64,000 nucleotides of DNA. Source: Bacteroidales bacterium. GTDB taxonomy: Bacteria; Bacteroidota; Bacteroidia; Bacteroidales; Muribaculaceae. Below, piece by piece: positions 1-6,898 of this stretch. The translations under genes were made by a program, and so were the position numbers. The notes beneath the pieces are model-generated. The model had not been told where the DNA came from. It worked only from the letters and a program-made list of their open reading frames with translations, and searched no databases. Position 1 is the first letter of the stretch, and every line of letters starts with the position of its first letter. Location of the stretch: assembly GCA_015060975.1 (NCBI GenBank), contig SUXI01000002.1, positions 1 through 64,000 of the forward strand, in the 5' to 3' direction.

Positions 1-208
1 AATTATCTTTGCCCTTACATTGTATACCATAATATTCAAGTCCATTATTGGGCGCACCGTAAACATCTACTCCACATTGATTTTGCCCAGAACGCCCATT
101 TTTCTTAATAGTATCTGTACAACACCAGATCTCACCCCATAACTTTTTACAGAGAGTTTCAAAGTCTTGCCAATTTGCAGGTGGCTGTATCTGAGTTGGT
201 GATTTCAT
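1..208 (-). CDS. Mrr/restriction-endonuclease-like protein, N-terminal part (cut by window edge)
   Basis: The first 69 codons of a leftward gene are visible; the rest lies outside the window. The peptide opens MKSPTQIQPPANWQDFETLC and then has a GVDVYG stretch with Asp48, followed by GIQCKGKD with Gln63 and Lys65. This D...QxK arrangement, together with the 'NGRSGQ' segment before it, resembles the N-terminal Mrr-like PD-(D/E)xK nuclease fold found in restriction enzymes and in several anti-phage NTPases. The ATG overlaps the stop of the upstream Xre gene by one base (TAATG), which suggests translational coupling. Its place at the edge of a mobile element and the regulator next to it fit a defence cargo gene. 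Whether an ATPase or sensor domain follows cannot be seen. Confidence 0.55.
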   Translation of the reverse strand, partial: MKSPTQIQPPANWQDFETLCKKLWGEIWCCTDTIKKNGRSGQNQCGVDVYGAPNNGLEYYGIQCKGKDN

Positions 209-411
209 TATTTTTTACTATCAATTAGTTCTTTCGGATCTACATTCAAAATTTTAGCTATCTCAAAGAGGACTTCGAGACTGGGTTGGCGGCGGTTGCA
301 AACATAAGAGTTTACTATGCAGAAACTCTTGCCAAGTCGCTCAGCAAGCCAGGTTTGTTTGATGCCGCGCTCTTCGAGCACCTCTTTTATGCGGTTCATG
401 GGTTTATCCAT
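208..411 (-). CDS. Xre-family helix-turn-helix regulator, 67 aa
   Basis: This small protein is essentially one HTH_3/Cro-C1 domain: a first helix (RIKEVLEERGIKQTWLAERLG), a recognition helix around SFCIVNSYVCNRRQPS, and the typical ending LFEIAKILNVDPKELID. Such proteins bind short palindromic or repeated operators and often repress their own operon. The stop codon overlaps the start of the nuclease-like gene downstream, so the two are probably one transcript. A TAACTTTG -7 box lies upstream at 437-444, and an 11-base direct repeat at 448-458 and 502-512 is a candidate operator. A role as controller of the neighbouring nuclease is inferred from position. Confidence 0.8.
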   Translation of the reverse strand: MDKPMNRIKEVLEERGIKQTWLAERLGKSFCIVNSYVCNRRQPSLEVLFEIAKILNVDPKELIDSKK

Positions 412-436
412 TTTGTTATTATTTACTATTTTACCA

Positions 437-512
437 CAAAGTTATAAAATAATGTGCAATATAAAGAGAAAAAGAGGGAGAAAAATACCTTTCCATTGTG
501 GAATAATGTGCA
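437..512 (-). promoter_or_regulatory. Promoter and direct-repeat operator of the Xre/nuclease operon
   Basis: On the minus strand a TAACTTTG hexamer-like -7 box (437-444) sits about 26 bases before the Xre start codon. The 11-mer AATAATGTGCA occurs at 448-458 and again at 502-512, 54 bases apart, the first copy directly upstream of the -7 box. No good -33 TTTG is seen at the usual distance, as would fit an activated or repressed promoter. Binding by the Xre protein is inference. Confidence 0.45.
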
Positions 513-593
513 TTTTGCCTTATAGATTGTAAGTAAGATTGGGTTTAGCTATACATAAGGCGTGAACAAGAGGTGGTTAAGTTGGTAAAGCAT

Positions 594-640
594 CATTTGT
601 CCGACGGTTACAAAATTTATTTGTAAGCCTCGGAAAAATG
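594..640. repeat. Structured palindromic repeat, copy 1 of 3 (47 bases)
   Basis: This 47-base unit starts with CATTTGTCCGA and ends with TCGGAAAAATG. The outer 11-base arms pair with one mismatch. The inner sequence is unlike that of the other two copies but still pairs with itself (TTACAAA with TTTGTAA) around a short A/T loop. See the finding on the array for comparison of the copies. Confidence 0.75.
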
Positions 641-672
641 CTCAGAATAGATTGGTATTTCAGAATAGATAC

Positions 673-719
673 CATTTGTCCGAAGCAATTAGAAAAATTC
701 TAATACCCTCGGACAAATG
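673..719. repeat. Structured palindromic repeat, copy 2 of 3 (47 bases)
   Basis: The outer arms CATTTGTCCGA and TCGGACAAATG pair perfectly over 11 bases. A small internal loop follows, then a private inner stem (ATTAGAA with TTCTAAT) closed by an AAA loop. A direct repeat CAGAATAGAT (643-652, 661-670) lies just upstream, between copies 1 and 2. Confidence 0.8.
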
Positions 720-776
720 CTCTGTAGATGTCTCTGATTCGGGAGTACACTTGTCAGACCGAATAAAAAAGAACCC

Positions 777-823
777 CATTTGTCCGATACTATCCGAAAA
801 ATTTGGATACCTTCGGACAAATG
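777..823. repeat. Structured palindromic repeat, copy 3 of 3 (47 bases)
   Basis: The outer arms are identical to those of copy 2. The inner stem is again different (TATCCGAA with TTTGGATA, one G-T pair), closed by an AAA loop. It ends 31 bases from the stop of the 144-aa gene but is not followed by a T-run on either strand, so it does not look like an ordinary terminator. Confidence 0.8.
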
Positions 824-854
824 AGTCTCTCACATTCTAAGGTTGCTTCAACCG

Positions 855-1289
855 TTAAACATTAACATCCTTCAGCGGTGCTCCATAATTGCAGTGGAGT
901 CCCATAAAGCCGCGTTTGATGCAGGGGAGGTTGAGCGTCTGGTAATACTTGTAGTCGTCATCCTCGGTGCAGAGGTGTTTATACCCGTAGCGGGGCATGT
1001 ACTCCTTGAAGAATCGTACAAGGTCTTTGAGGAGTTCGAAACGACTCTCTCGCAGTTCATCGCGGAACTCGCAACGGGCGATGATGATACTCCAGTCGGG
1101 GTAGTTGCCTACGCCCTTGCTGTACTCCCAAAAGCGGATATAAATATCCAAACTCCCTTTGTGAATACTGATGCAGATGCCGTTCTCGTTCCACATAACA
1201 CTGCACGCATTTCTGTAACCATATCTCTCGCAAAGGTAGAGATTGAAGTCACTAATCAAATCATTGTAATTAGCTTTGTACTCGTACAT
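855..1289 (-). CDS. Hypothetical protein, 144 aa, last gene of the mobilisation operon
   Basis: I do not recognise the family. The protein is soluble and rich in aromatic residues (Tyr, Trp, Phe), with no signal peptide or membrane helix. It begins MYEYKANYNDLISDFNLYLC and has a mid-segment resembling an alpha/beta fold (ICISIHKGSLDIYIRFWEY). It follows the relaxase gene after 34 bases on the same strand, so it probably belongs to the mob transcript. Codon use matches the relaxase and MobC genes rather than the AT-rich cargo. The longer open frame on the opposite strand (843-1313) is its shadow. Confidence 0.7.
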   Translation of the reverse strand: MYEYKANYNDLISDFNLYLCERYGYRNACSVMWNENGICISIHKGSLDIYIRFWEYSKGVGNYPDWSIIIARCEFRDELRESRFELLKDLVRFFKEYMPRYGYKHLCTEDDDYKYYQTLNLPCIKRGFMGLHCNYGAPLKDVNV

Positions 1290-1323
1290 AGTCTAAAAGT
1301 TTTAATAGTTTAACAATAAATTA

Positions 1324-2277
1324 TTACAATCTGAATCCACGCTTGCGCTGTGGCTTCTTTTTCTTCTTTACATATTGCTTTGCCAGCATCTCCTCTTCGG
1401 GATCGGTGGCAGGGGCTGTTGCGAGGTCGAGCAAGCCGGCACTTAGGCTACTCTCTTCGCTTGGCTCTTGACGAACAATCTCCTGGCGAGGCTCCTCGCG
1501 TTGCTGGGTAGGAGTGATGTTGCGTCTTGGATAGATACCTGCATCAAAGGCGTTCTCTTCAAGTCGGCAAGCGATATTGACAAAACTGAATTGGCGGTCA
1601 ATCTTGGAGCCGCTGAATTTATACCCGTTGCAGATGAACTTTACACCCTCAGCTTCACCTGTTCTGCGATTCAACTTAAACTCGGTGTCAATCTTGTAGC
1701 GTCTCAATGCCCGCCTCAGTTCGCTCCAACTTACCGCTTTCGGAACCTCGTGTCTGAGTACGTGGTAAATGTAATGCTTCACCTGGTCGTGCTTACGCAG
1801 TCTGTCAAACTTCACATTTTTCTTACCCTCGGAAAAGTGCAGACGGTAGCGAGCAGTCAGCATCTTGCACACCCTCTCGTTTCGGAAACGGTCGTTCTTG
1901 TCGCTTATCGTTCGCCCGTCATTATCCACTCGGTTATATACGATGTGGCAATGCGGATGGTCGCGGTCAATGTGTCTGGCAATGATAAATTGGGTGTTCT
2001 CGATACCCATCAACTTCATATAGTCGTGGGCGATTTTGAGCATCAGTTTATCATCTGTTGCGAGCCTTGCCGCATTCTCCGCAGAGAAGTTCAGCGAGAT
2101 GTGGCCGACTGTGTTTTTGACCTTCTCGTTGAGCAGCGTTTGCAACTCAAATTGCTCTGCCATTTCCGAGGGCGTGCCCTCTACTCCAACAGCTTCCAAC
2201 AGGCGCGATTTTTCTTCTTTCAACACATAGTTCACGCACCCGCTGAACGATGTGCCTTTTACAATTTTACCTATCAT
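1324..2277 (-). CDS. Relaxase/mobilisation nuclease (PF03432 type)
   Basis: This relaxase would nick one strand at oriT, stay attached to the 5' end and guide the strand through a helper element's conjugation pore. The N-terminus (MIGKIVKGTSFSGCVNYVLK) is typical of the Bacteroidales Relaxase family. The metal-binding motif is clear at residues 102-111 (HIDRDHPHCH), preceded by GHISLNFS at 58-65. The basic C-terminal tail (KKKKKPQRKRGFRL) probably binds DNA. At 317 aa it is of normal length for mobilisable elements. No conjugation genes are visible, so transfer must rely on another element. The MobC gene upstream overlaps its start by 11 bases. Confidence 0.93.
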   Translation of the reverse strand: MIGKIVKGTSFSGCVNYVLKEEKSRLLEAVGVEGTPSEMAEQFELQTLLNEKVKNTVGHISLNFSAENAARLATDDKLMLKIAHDYMKLMGIENTQFIIARHIDRDHPHCHIVYNRVDNDGRTISDKNDRFRNERVCKMLTARYRLHFSEGKKNVKFDRLRKHDQVKHYIYHVLRHEVPKAVSWSELRRALRRYKIDTEFKLNRRTGEAEGVKFICNGYKFSGSKIDRQFSFVNIACRLEENAFDAGIYPRRNITPTQQREEPRQEIVRQEPSEESSLSAGLLDLATAPATDPEEEMLAKQYVKKKKKPQRKRGFRL

Positions 2278-2575
2278 CTTTTATCCGTTTTATCAGTTGT
2301 GAAATCTTCAATGCTGTGGCTTGACACTCGTCCCGTACTCGGAAAAATCCTTGTCGGTTTGCCTGCCTTGCCAGCTGGTTCAGGTTGGTGCTTTCACCTA
2401 TGAGTTTTCGTATGATGTCAAGGTTCTCACGAGTGATTCGTTCACGCACTGTACCTTGTTCAATGAGTGAGCGTACTACCTCGCTTTGACTCCGTTTACT
2501 TCGTCTGCTCAGTGCCCGCAGCCAACCGTATTGTTCATCCGAAAGTCGGATTGTAATCGTATTTTTCTTTTCCAT
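2267..2575 (-). CDS. MobC-like mobilisation accessory protein
   Basis: The N-terminus (NTITIRLSDEQYGWLRALSRRS) is a ribbon-helix-helix-like DNA-binding segment. The C-terminus (ENLDIIRKLIGESTNLNQLA) carries the MobC signature. MobC proteins bind next to nic, help open oriT and assist the relaxase. I chose the ATG at 2575 (MEKKNTIT), 102 aa, because an upstream ATG at 2626 would put the start inside the palindromic region that is probably oriT. The gene overlaps the relaxase by 11 bases, so the two are co-translated. Confidence 0.88.
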   Translation of the reverse strand: MEKKNTITIRLSDEQYGWLRALSRRSKRSQSEVVRSLIEQGTVRERITRENLDIIRKLIGESTNLNQLARQANRQGFFRVRDECQATALKISQLIKRIKDDR

Positions 2576-2621
2576 TTTTAGTTGTGTTTTTAATGTTAAT
2601 TTCGTGACCATCGGGAGCCGC

Positions 2622-2709
2622 CTCACCTGCCTTTCAGGTGAGCAAGTTGTCGGGAAATGTAATACACCGACATAAACTTGCTCTGGCTGAAAATAGACAG
2701 ATTTCAGCC
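2622..2709. other. Candidate oriT: three clustered inverted repeats upstream of mobC
   Basis: Directly upstream of mobC are three hairpin-forming repeats in 88 bases. They are CTCACCTG/CAGGTGAG (2622-2629, 2635-2642), AGCAAGTT-GTCGG/CCGAC-ata-AACTTGCT (2641-2653, 2667-2682), and GGCTGAAA/TTTCAGCC (2685-2692, 2702-2709). None is followed by a T-run, which argues against terminators. Mobilisable elements usually carry oriT next to the mob genes with exactly this kind of inverted repeat, so oriT is the best reading. The nic site itself cannot be placed. Confidence 0.6.
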
Positions 2710-2750
2710 TTTTAAGTCAAAGTCTGAAATTCTCTCTTTCCCGTTGAATT

Positions 2751-3779
2751 TCAAGAGTGTTTATCTATGCTTACAACCTCCAAATCGAGCGTAGATATGA
2801 GCGTTTCGAGGTGCGGATTTCGGGCAATCATTCTGCTTAAAACAGACTCTTTTGTTTCGGCTTTTAGGAGAAAATCTGCAATGTCATAACCCGCTTTTCG
2901 TTCCTCATCGGTGGCGTTATTCTCCATAAAATCGAAGAGTGAAACCTCTATTCCGAGCCGCTGCATCATCTCCATTTTACCCCTCCAATAGTCGGTTGCT
3001 CCGAGGTCGGGGAAGAGTAAAACCTTCCGATTTTTTAGCACGCTCATCGCCTCACGATTGAACGCTCCGTTCTTTCCGCCCGTTGCAATCCATAGGTATT
3101 GCGGCAGAAAATGGGAGGCTATCAAAGCACTCTTTTCGCTCTCCACAAGTGCCACCGTCTGGTGGCTGTTGGAGTGTAAAAGGTGCTCCCCGAATAGGCA
3201 TTGCCGCAAGTGAAATTTCTCCTTTTTCAGGAGCGAGTGTACCCACGTTATATGGTTATGCGGCTCCTTAATTCTTCGCCCGTTTTCGGGGTTGTAGAGC
3301 ATTACTTTTCCTGTGCGAATACGCCCCGAAAAATCGACTTGCCAAAAGACCGTTGCACCCGTCCAATGTTTCGATGATCCGACATTGTAGCGTTGCATCA
3401 GCTCGCTTGCTGCCGACCTGCCGAGCACCGTTTTCAGGAACTGATAAAGATGATTCTTCTCATAGTGTTGCATCGAAAGTTGCATCATCTTCGGCTCAAT
3501 GAACGATGGTGGCGGTGGCTCTACTTTTACTGGCTTTACCGCAGGTCGGTAGTCATCACTGAGTCGCTCCCTTGCATCGGGATTCTCTGCGAAGTACATC
3601 TTCGGCGTATAGTTGTAGCCGCACTTCTGTTCGTGGTTGCAGCGTCCTACATAGTCGGGAAAGCGTATCTGCTCATCGGTGTCTATGTAGCGTGCGAAAC
3701 AACTTTTGCGGTGGCAGTTGGGGCAGATGTGCCGCGAGCTGACACCCTTGTATGGTTCTAATATGAATCGGTATCTCAT
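2751..3779 (-). CDS. Zinc-ribbon/Toprim primase-like protein (DUF6371-like)
   Basis: This 342-aa protein probably makes primers for replication of the element. An N-terminal zinc-binding region (CPNCH...C near residues 19-27 and CNHEQKC near 47-53) is followed by a Toprim-like core. The core contains VALVESEKSALIA, with the conserved Glu, and later VLLFPDLGATD, with the conserved acidic position, separated by WIATGGKNGAF. CHC2-type zinc plus Toprim is the bacterial primase arrangement. I prefer the ATG at 3779 (MRYRFILEPYKG); a GTG at 3809 is in frame but falls inside a long inverted repeat. It lies after the DUF3987 gene on the same strand, as is usual for Bacteroidales integrative elements. 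Confidence 0.75.
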   Translation of the reverse strand: MRYRFILEPYKGVSSRHICPNCHRKSCFARYIDTDEQIRFPDYVGRCNHEQKCGYNYTPKMYFAENPDARERLSDDYRPAVKPVKVEPPPPSFIEPKMMQLSMQHYEKNHLYQFLKTVLGRSAASELMQRYNVGSSKHWTGATVFWQVDFSGRIRTGKVMLYNPENGRRIKEPHNHITWVHSLLKKEKFHLRQCLFGEHLLHSNSHQTVALVESEKSALIASHFLPQYLWIATGGKNGAFNREAMSVLKNRKVLLFPDLGATDYWRGKMEMMQRLGIEVSLFDFMENNATDEERKAGYDIADFLLKAETKESVLSRMIARNPHLETLISTLDLEVVSIDKHS

Positions 3780-3795
3780 TTTCTTTTTGGTTTTG

Positions 3796-3859
3796 TTGTT
3801 ACTATCCACATTTTCGCAACTTCACAAAACCAACGGTTGCAAAATGTGGATAGTAACAA
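3796..3859. repeat. Long inverted repeat between the helicase and primase genes
   Basis: A perfect 19-base inverted repeat (3796-3814 with 3841-3859) extends inward by GCAAC/GTTGC past a single bulged base, with a 15-base loop. It fills the gap between the DUF3987 stop and the primase start. Neither strand has a T-run after it. It could be an RNA element limiting primase expression or a double-stranded replication origin feature. Confidence 0.7.
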
Positions 3860-3860
3860 G

Positions 3861-5237
3861 TTATTTACTGTACTCTCCGTGATTGATTTTCTTGAATAGT
3901 GTCCCCAGATGGCGTTTCAACATCATCTTGAATGCGTGCTCCTTCATCCCGTAACTCTCCGCCAAGGCAATACCCTCTGCTGTGGTAAACCTTTGTGGTA
4001 GATGGTAGTAGATAGTGCGGTGCAGTTCATTGAGTTGCTCGTTGCCTATCGAGGTCTGTACCCTTACGGCTGTGGTGCGGAAATACTCCGCCAGTTCAAT
4101 GGCTCTGCGTACACTCTCGATGTCGATAGCCTCTTTGTCGCACTCTCCGCAAGTCCAGCGGACAAGTTGGATTATCAATGCAAAGCGAATGATGTATATC
4201 TCCAACTTGCAGTAGATGCCGAGCAGTGCTTCATTACTCTCTAAATCACACTTTCGGGCGTTCTCGTGCTGCCACGCATATAGTTCTCGCTTTGCTGCCT
4301 CACGAAAGGGGAGACGGTGCGACTGCAATTCACCCTGTTCATTAAACTCGCATTCCTGCTCAATGAGCCTACCGATAATGCGTTGCCACTCCTGTTCCAA
4401 CTCTTCGGGTGTCTCTCTGTCGCTCCATCGGCTCTTCTGCACCGATTGCGGCATTACGAAAAGTATGCGGTCAATGAATCCGTTGTTCGCCCTCTCGCCA
4501 CGCCCCAACTCGCCGAGTATCTTCTGCTGAATCGTGCCGACAACCGAGATATAAGGTCTCTTGATAAAGATTGAACTTTGCGAACTTTTACGATCCGAGA
4601 TTGTCGGTTTGGCATTGAATACCGACAGCCAGAACTGCTCCTCCGAACCGTTGTTGTAGCGGTTGAAGTTCTTAAACCATGCCGATAACTCGTCCGACCA
4701 TAAGCACAGCCCACGAGGATTCTGAGCGTGGATAAGGCTTAACCCTTCGGGCGTGATGTCTGACACAAGAAAACGACTGCGCTTGGGCGGAATGGGGAAT
4801 TCATCTTTACCAGCCTCCAATCGCTCCTTCTTGGTCATCGACATCGTGCGCTCATACTCGGCGTATTGCTCCTGATACTCCTTGTTGTGGCGGTAGTCGT
4901 GTTCTATAAATGGTTGAAACGCAAAACTCAACGGGTGGCTTTTGTTTGCTCACGGTCGTCCGATGAGTGCCATATATAGAATGGGACTCTCCACCCAGCC
5001 ACGCTTCACCTGTGCAAGATGCGAGTTGCCGATGCTCACCGCCAATGCCGAGAGCATAGCCGCAGCGATGTAGTCGATGGGATAACCCTGCGATGCGTGC
5101 AACTCGGTGATGATGCGCTGAATCTTGTGAGGAAAAACACTGATAGGGAACTCTCCACCTGATAGTTCAGCGCTCATACGCATTGCCGCACCCATTATGC
5201 CCTCTGCTGTCAATTTACTGTTCATAACCGAGTGCAT
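3861..5237 (-). pseudogene. DUF3987 helicase-like replication protein interrupted by an in-frame TGA in the P-loop
   Basis: Two segments in the same frame (5237-4950 and 4949-3861) together give a 458-codon DUF3987 protein broken only by TGA at 4952-4950. The first part ends ...ILYMALIGRP and the second resumes ANKSHPLSFAFQPF. Together they read GRPxANKSHP, the nucleotide-binding loop, with the stop where family members have Gly. GGA to TGA is a single base change. Downstream motifs remain intact (LCLWSDELSAWFKNF, ISVVGTIQQKILGEL, NNGFIDRILFVMP), so the lesion is recent, a sequencing error, or recoded. A restart at TTG 4931 would give a product without the P-loop. The start overlaps the upstream HTH gene by one base (TAATG). 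Confidence 0.85.
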
Positions 5238-5602
5238 TAGAGGTTAAAACCGCCTTTTGGTTTGCGTTTCACGCCGAGGACAATCTCCGCCGCTTGCTCT
5301 TGGAGATTGAGTGCCTGTAACGGCTTTCGCCCCGACTCAATCCATTGCAGCAACTCATCTTCGTAGAAGTAGAGTTTTTTGCCACGCTTGTATGCTGGGA
5401 TAAGCCCTTTGCGTGCGAGTGTGTAGATAGTAGGTTTCGCCTTGCGTGTGATTTTGCACGCCTCATCAATCTCGACAATGCGATGCTTGTCGATAGCCAC
5501 CTGCGGTTGCAATGCCGCCACAATTTTGTGGATTCGCTCCACCTGTTCTGTCAGATAACCCACCGCCTGCGGCAGCTTATCAAAAGTAATTTCATTTGCC
5601 AT
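5237..5602 (-). CDS. Excisionase-like HTH_17 protein, 121 aa
   Basis: After a short alpha-helical N-terminus, residues of about 50-90 form a MerR/excisionase-type winged helix (IDEACKITRKAKPTIYTLARKGLIPAYKRGKKLYFYEDELLQWI). Proteins of this kind sit at the head of the replication/excision operon of Bacteroidales integrative elements. There they act as DNA-bending excision factors or regulators. Its stop overlaps the DUF3987 start (TAATG), so it is the first gene of the helicase-primase transcript. The upstream region (5603-5854) holds spaced CCACCAA/TTGGTGG repeats that may be its binding sites. Confidence 0.85.
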   Translation of the reverse strand: MANEITFDKLPQAVGYLTEQVERIHKIVAALQPQVAIDKHRIVEIDEACKITRKAKPTIYTLARKGLIPAYKRGKKLYFYEDELLQWIESGRKPLQALNLQEQAAEIVLGVKRKPKGGFNL

Positions 5603-5854
5603 ACTCGAACTATTTTTAATGTTTCGTTGGCAAAGGAAATCGGTGTTATAATGGTGAAATCACCCACCAAAATATAACTGAGAAATAACTTTTGGATGGT
5701 AGTTGGTGGTAGGATAAAGTGATGATTTTCGTAAAATGTGGAAGGTATGATGATAAAATATGAGTTGTTAAATGCTAAGTCTGACAAGTTTTAGGTAATT
5801 TTGTGATATAAATGACTTTACTACCTAGTAATACTTTTAATTGCAATAAAATAA
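5603..5854. promoter_or_regulatory. Divergent intergenic region between excisionase-like gene and HEPN-like gene
   Basis: This 252-base AT-rich region separates two divergent genes and should contain both promoters. The inverted pair CCACCAA...TTGGTGG lies in 5670-5715, with CCAAAA...TTTTGG nested inside it. These could be operators for the excisionase-like protein. I see no clear -7/-33 pair on either strand. Confidence 0.35.
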
Positions 5855-6898
5855 ATGTGTAACAAGGAAAATGATTTTGATTGGGATGCATATGAAAAAG
5901 CAGTAAAAGAGCATCCACTATATCCAGCAGAACAATGCTATAGACATATAGAAGAAGTAATGGAAAGTGATATTATTCGTTTATATGACAGTATCGATCA
6001 CTTTTTATTTCAAGACATAGATTATACACGAATAATCTCTAATATGCCAATGTGGGTGGCTAATGCAGGTATCGGACCTGAATTAAATTGCACGAAAGAT
6101 TGGTATGAAAAATTAAGAAATAAGGAAACACATCCAATATTTGGCAGATTTGTATATCATTATGATTTATGGGGAAAGGTTGCAGCTATGCAGGATAGAT
6201 TAAGTGCTGTAATAATGTTTATGAAACAATTTTATAGTATTGTACCATGTAGAGCTAAATATAATGTGGATGAATACACATCCATTTCCAGATGTGGAGG
6301 GATGAGAGAGACGGAGGCACATATGTTATTAAATAGTATATTTGTTGCATATGCATCTGTTTTTGATATTTTGAGTAAAATTGCTGTAGAACAATTTGAG
6401 TTTGCTGAATATGATTTTAGTCGCTATAGAAAAATGAAGAGTGCTGATGTAATCTACAAAAAGAGTTTGAGGAACATTGATTCATCATTAAAAGCAACTG
6501 GAATGCTATTCTCGGACCCTCCTGTTATTAGAAAGATAGAGACTTTTCGAAATGAGTTCGTGCATAATGGTCCATGGGATTTGAGGTGTAGTATCTATAC
6601 AACAACTGTAAATGAAGAGCCTGCGGATATTATTATATATAGTCCAGATATGGATGAGTTAGGAAACTTCATTTCATCTGGTTCACGTAATAAGTTTTAT
6701 TCGCAAGGCAACCGAATCAATCTTCAACTACCAGACTTGATAAATGAGGCTACTGCTGTGCTGAGAAATACAATTAATCAAATTAGTAATTTGTATCAAA
6801 TAGGAATAACCCAAAGCGTAAATAATGAATATACTGAAGAATGCATGATGGCTATAGAACAATATTCTGCATCATTAAAGAAAATAATTATTGCATAA
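5855..6898 (+). CDS. HEPN-like protein, 347 aa, element cargo
   Basis: I do not recognise a named family. The C-terminal half contains IETFRNEFVHNGPW, in which Arg232 and His237 form the R-x4-H pair characteristic of HEPN ribonucleases; the helical surroundings (residues 150-260) fit that fold. The protein is soluble and lacks a signal peptide. HEPN proteins in mobile elements often act as RNA-cutting toxins or abortive-infection effectors, but there is no obvious antitoxin next to it. Its codons are far more AT-rich than the mob and replication genes, which marks it as separately acquired cargo. The 3' end overlaps the convergent membrane-protein gene by 11 bases. Confidence 0.65.
   Translation: MCNKENDFDWDAYEKAVKEHPLYPAEQCYRHIEEVMESDIIRLYDSIDHFLFQDIDYTRIISNMPMWVANAGIGPELNCTKDWYEKLRNKETHPIFGRFVYHYDLWGKVAAMQDRLSAVIMFMKQFYSIVPCRAKYNVDEYTSISRCGGMRETEAHMLLNSIFVAYASVFDILSKIAVEQFEFAEYDFSRYRKMKSADVIYKKSLRNIDSSLKATGMLFSDPPVIRKIETFRNEFVHNGPWDLRCSIYTTTVNEEPADIIIYSPDMDELGNFISSGSRNKFYSQGNRINLQLPDLINEATAVLRNTINQISNLYQIGITQSVNNEYTEECMMAIEQYSASLKKIIIA

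Noticed and set aside
594-823. CRISPR-like array
   Set aside because: The three units are palindromes with self-complementary centres, spacing is unequal (79 and 104), and there are no spacers of constant length or cas genes.
843-2403. Rightward open frames opposite the mob genes (843-1313, 1468-2403, 2036-2230)
   Set aside because: They run antisense to the relaxase, MobC and 144-aa genes, show no family motifs and have composition expected of a shadow frame.
4950-4952. Selenocysteine or programmed read-through at the DUF3987 TGA
   Set aside because: The expected residue is Gly, no SECIS-like hairpin follows, and the host otherwise uses the normal code as far as visible.
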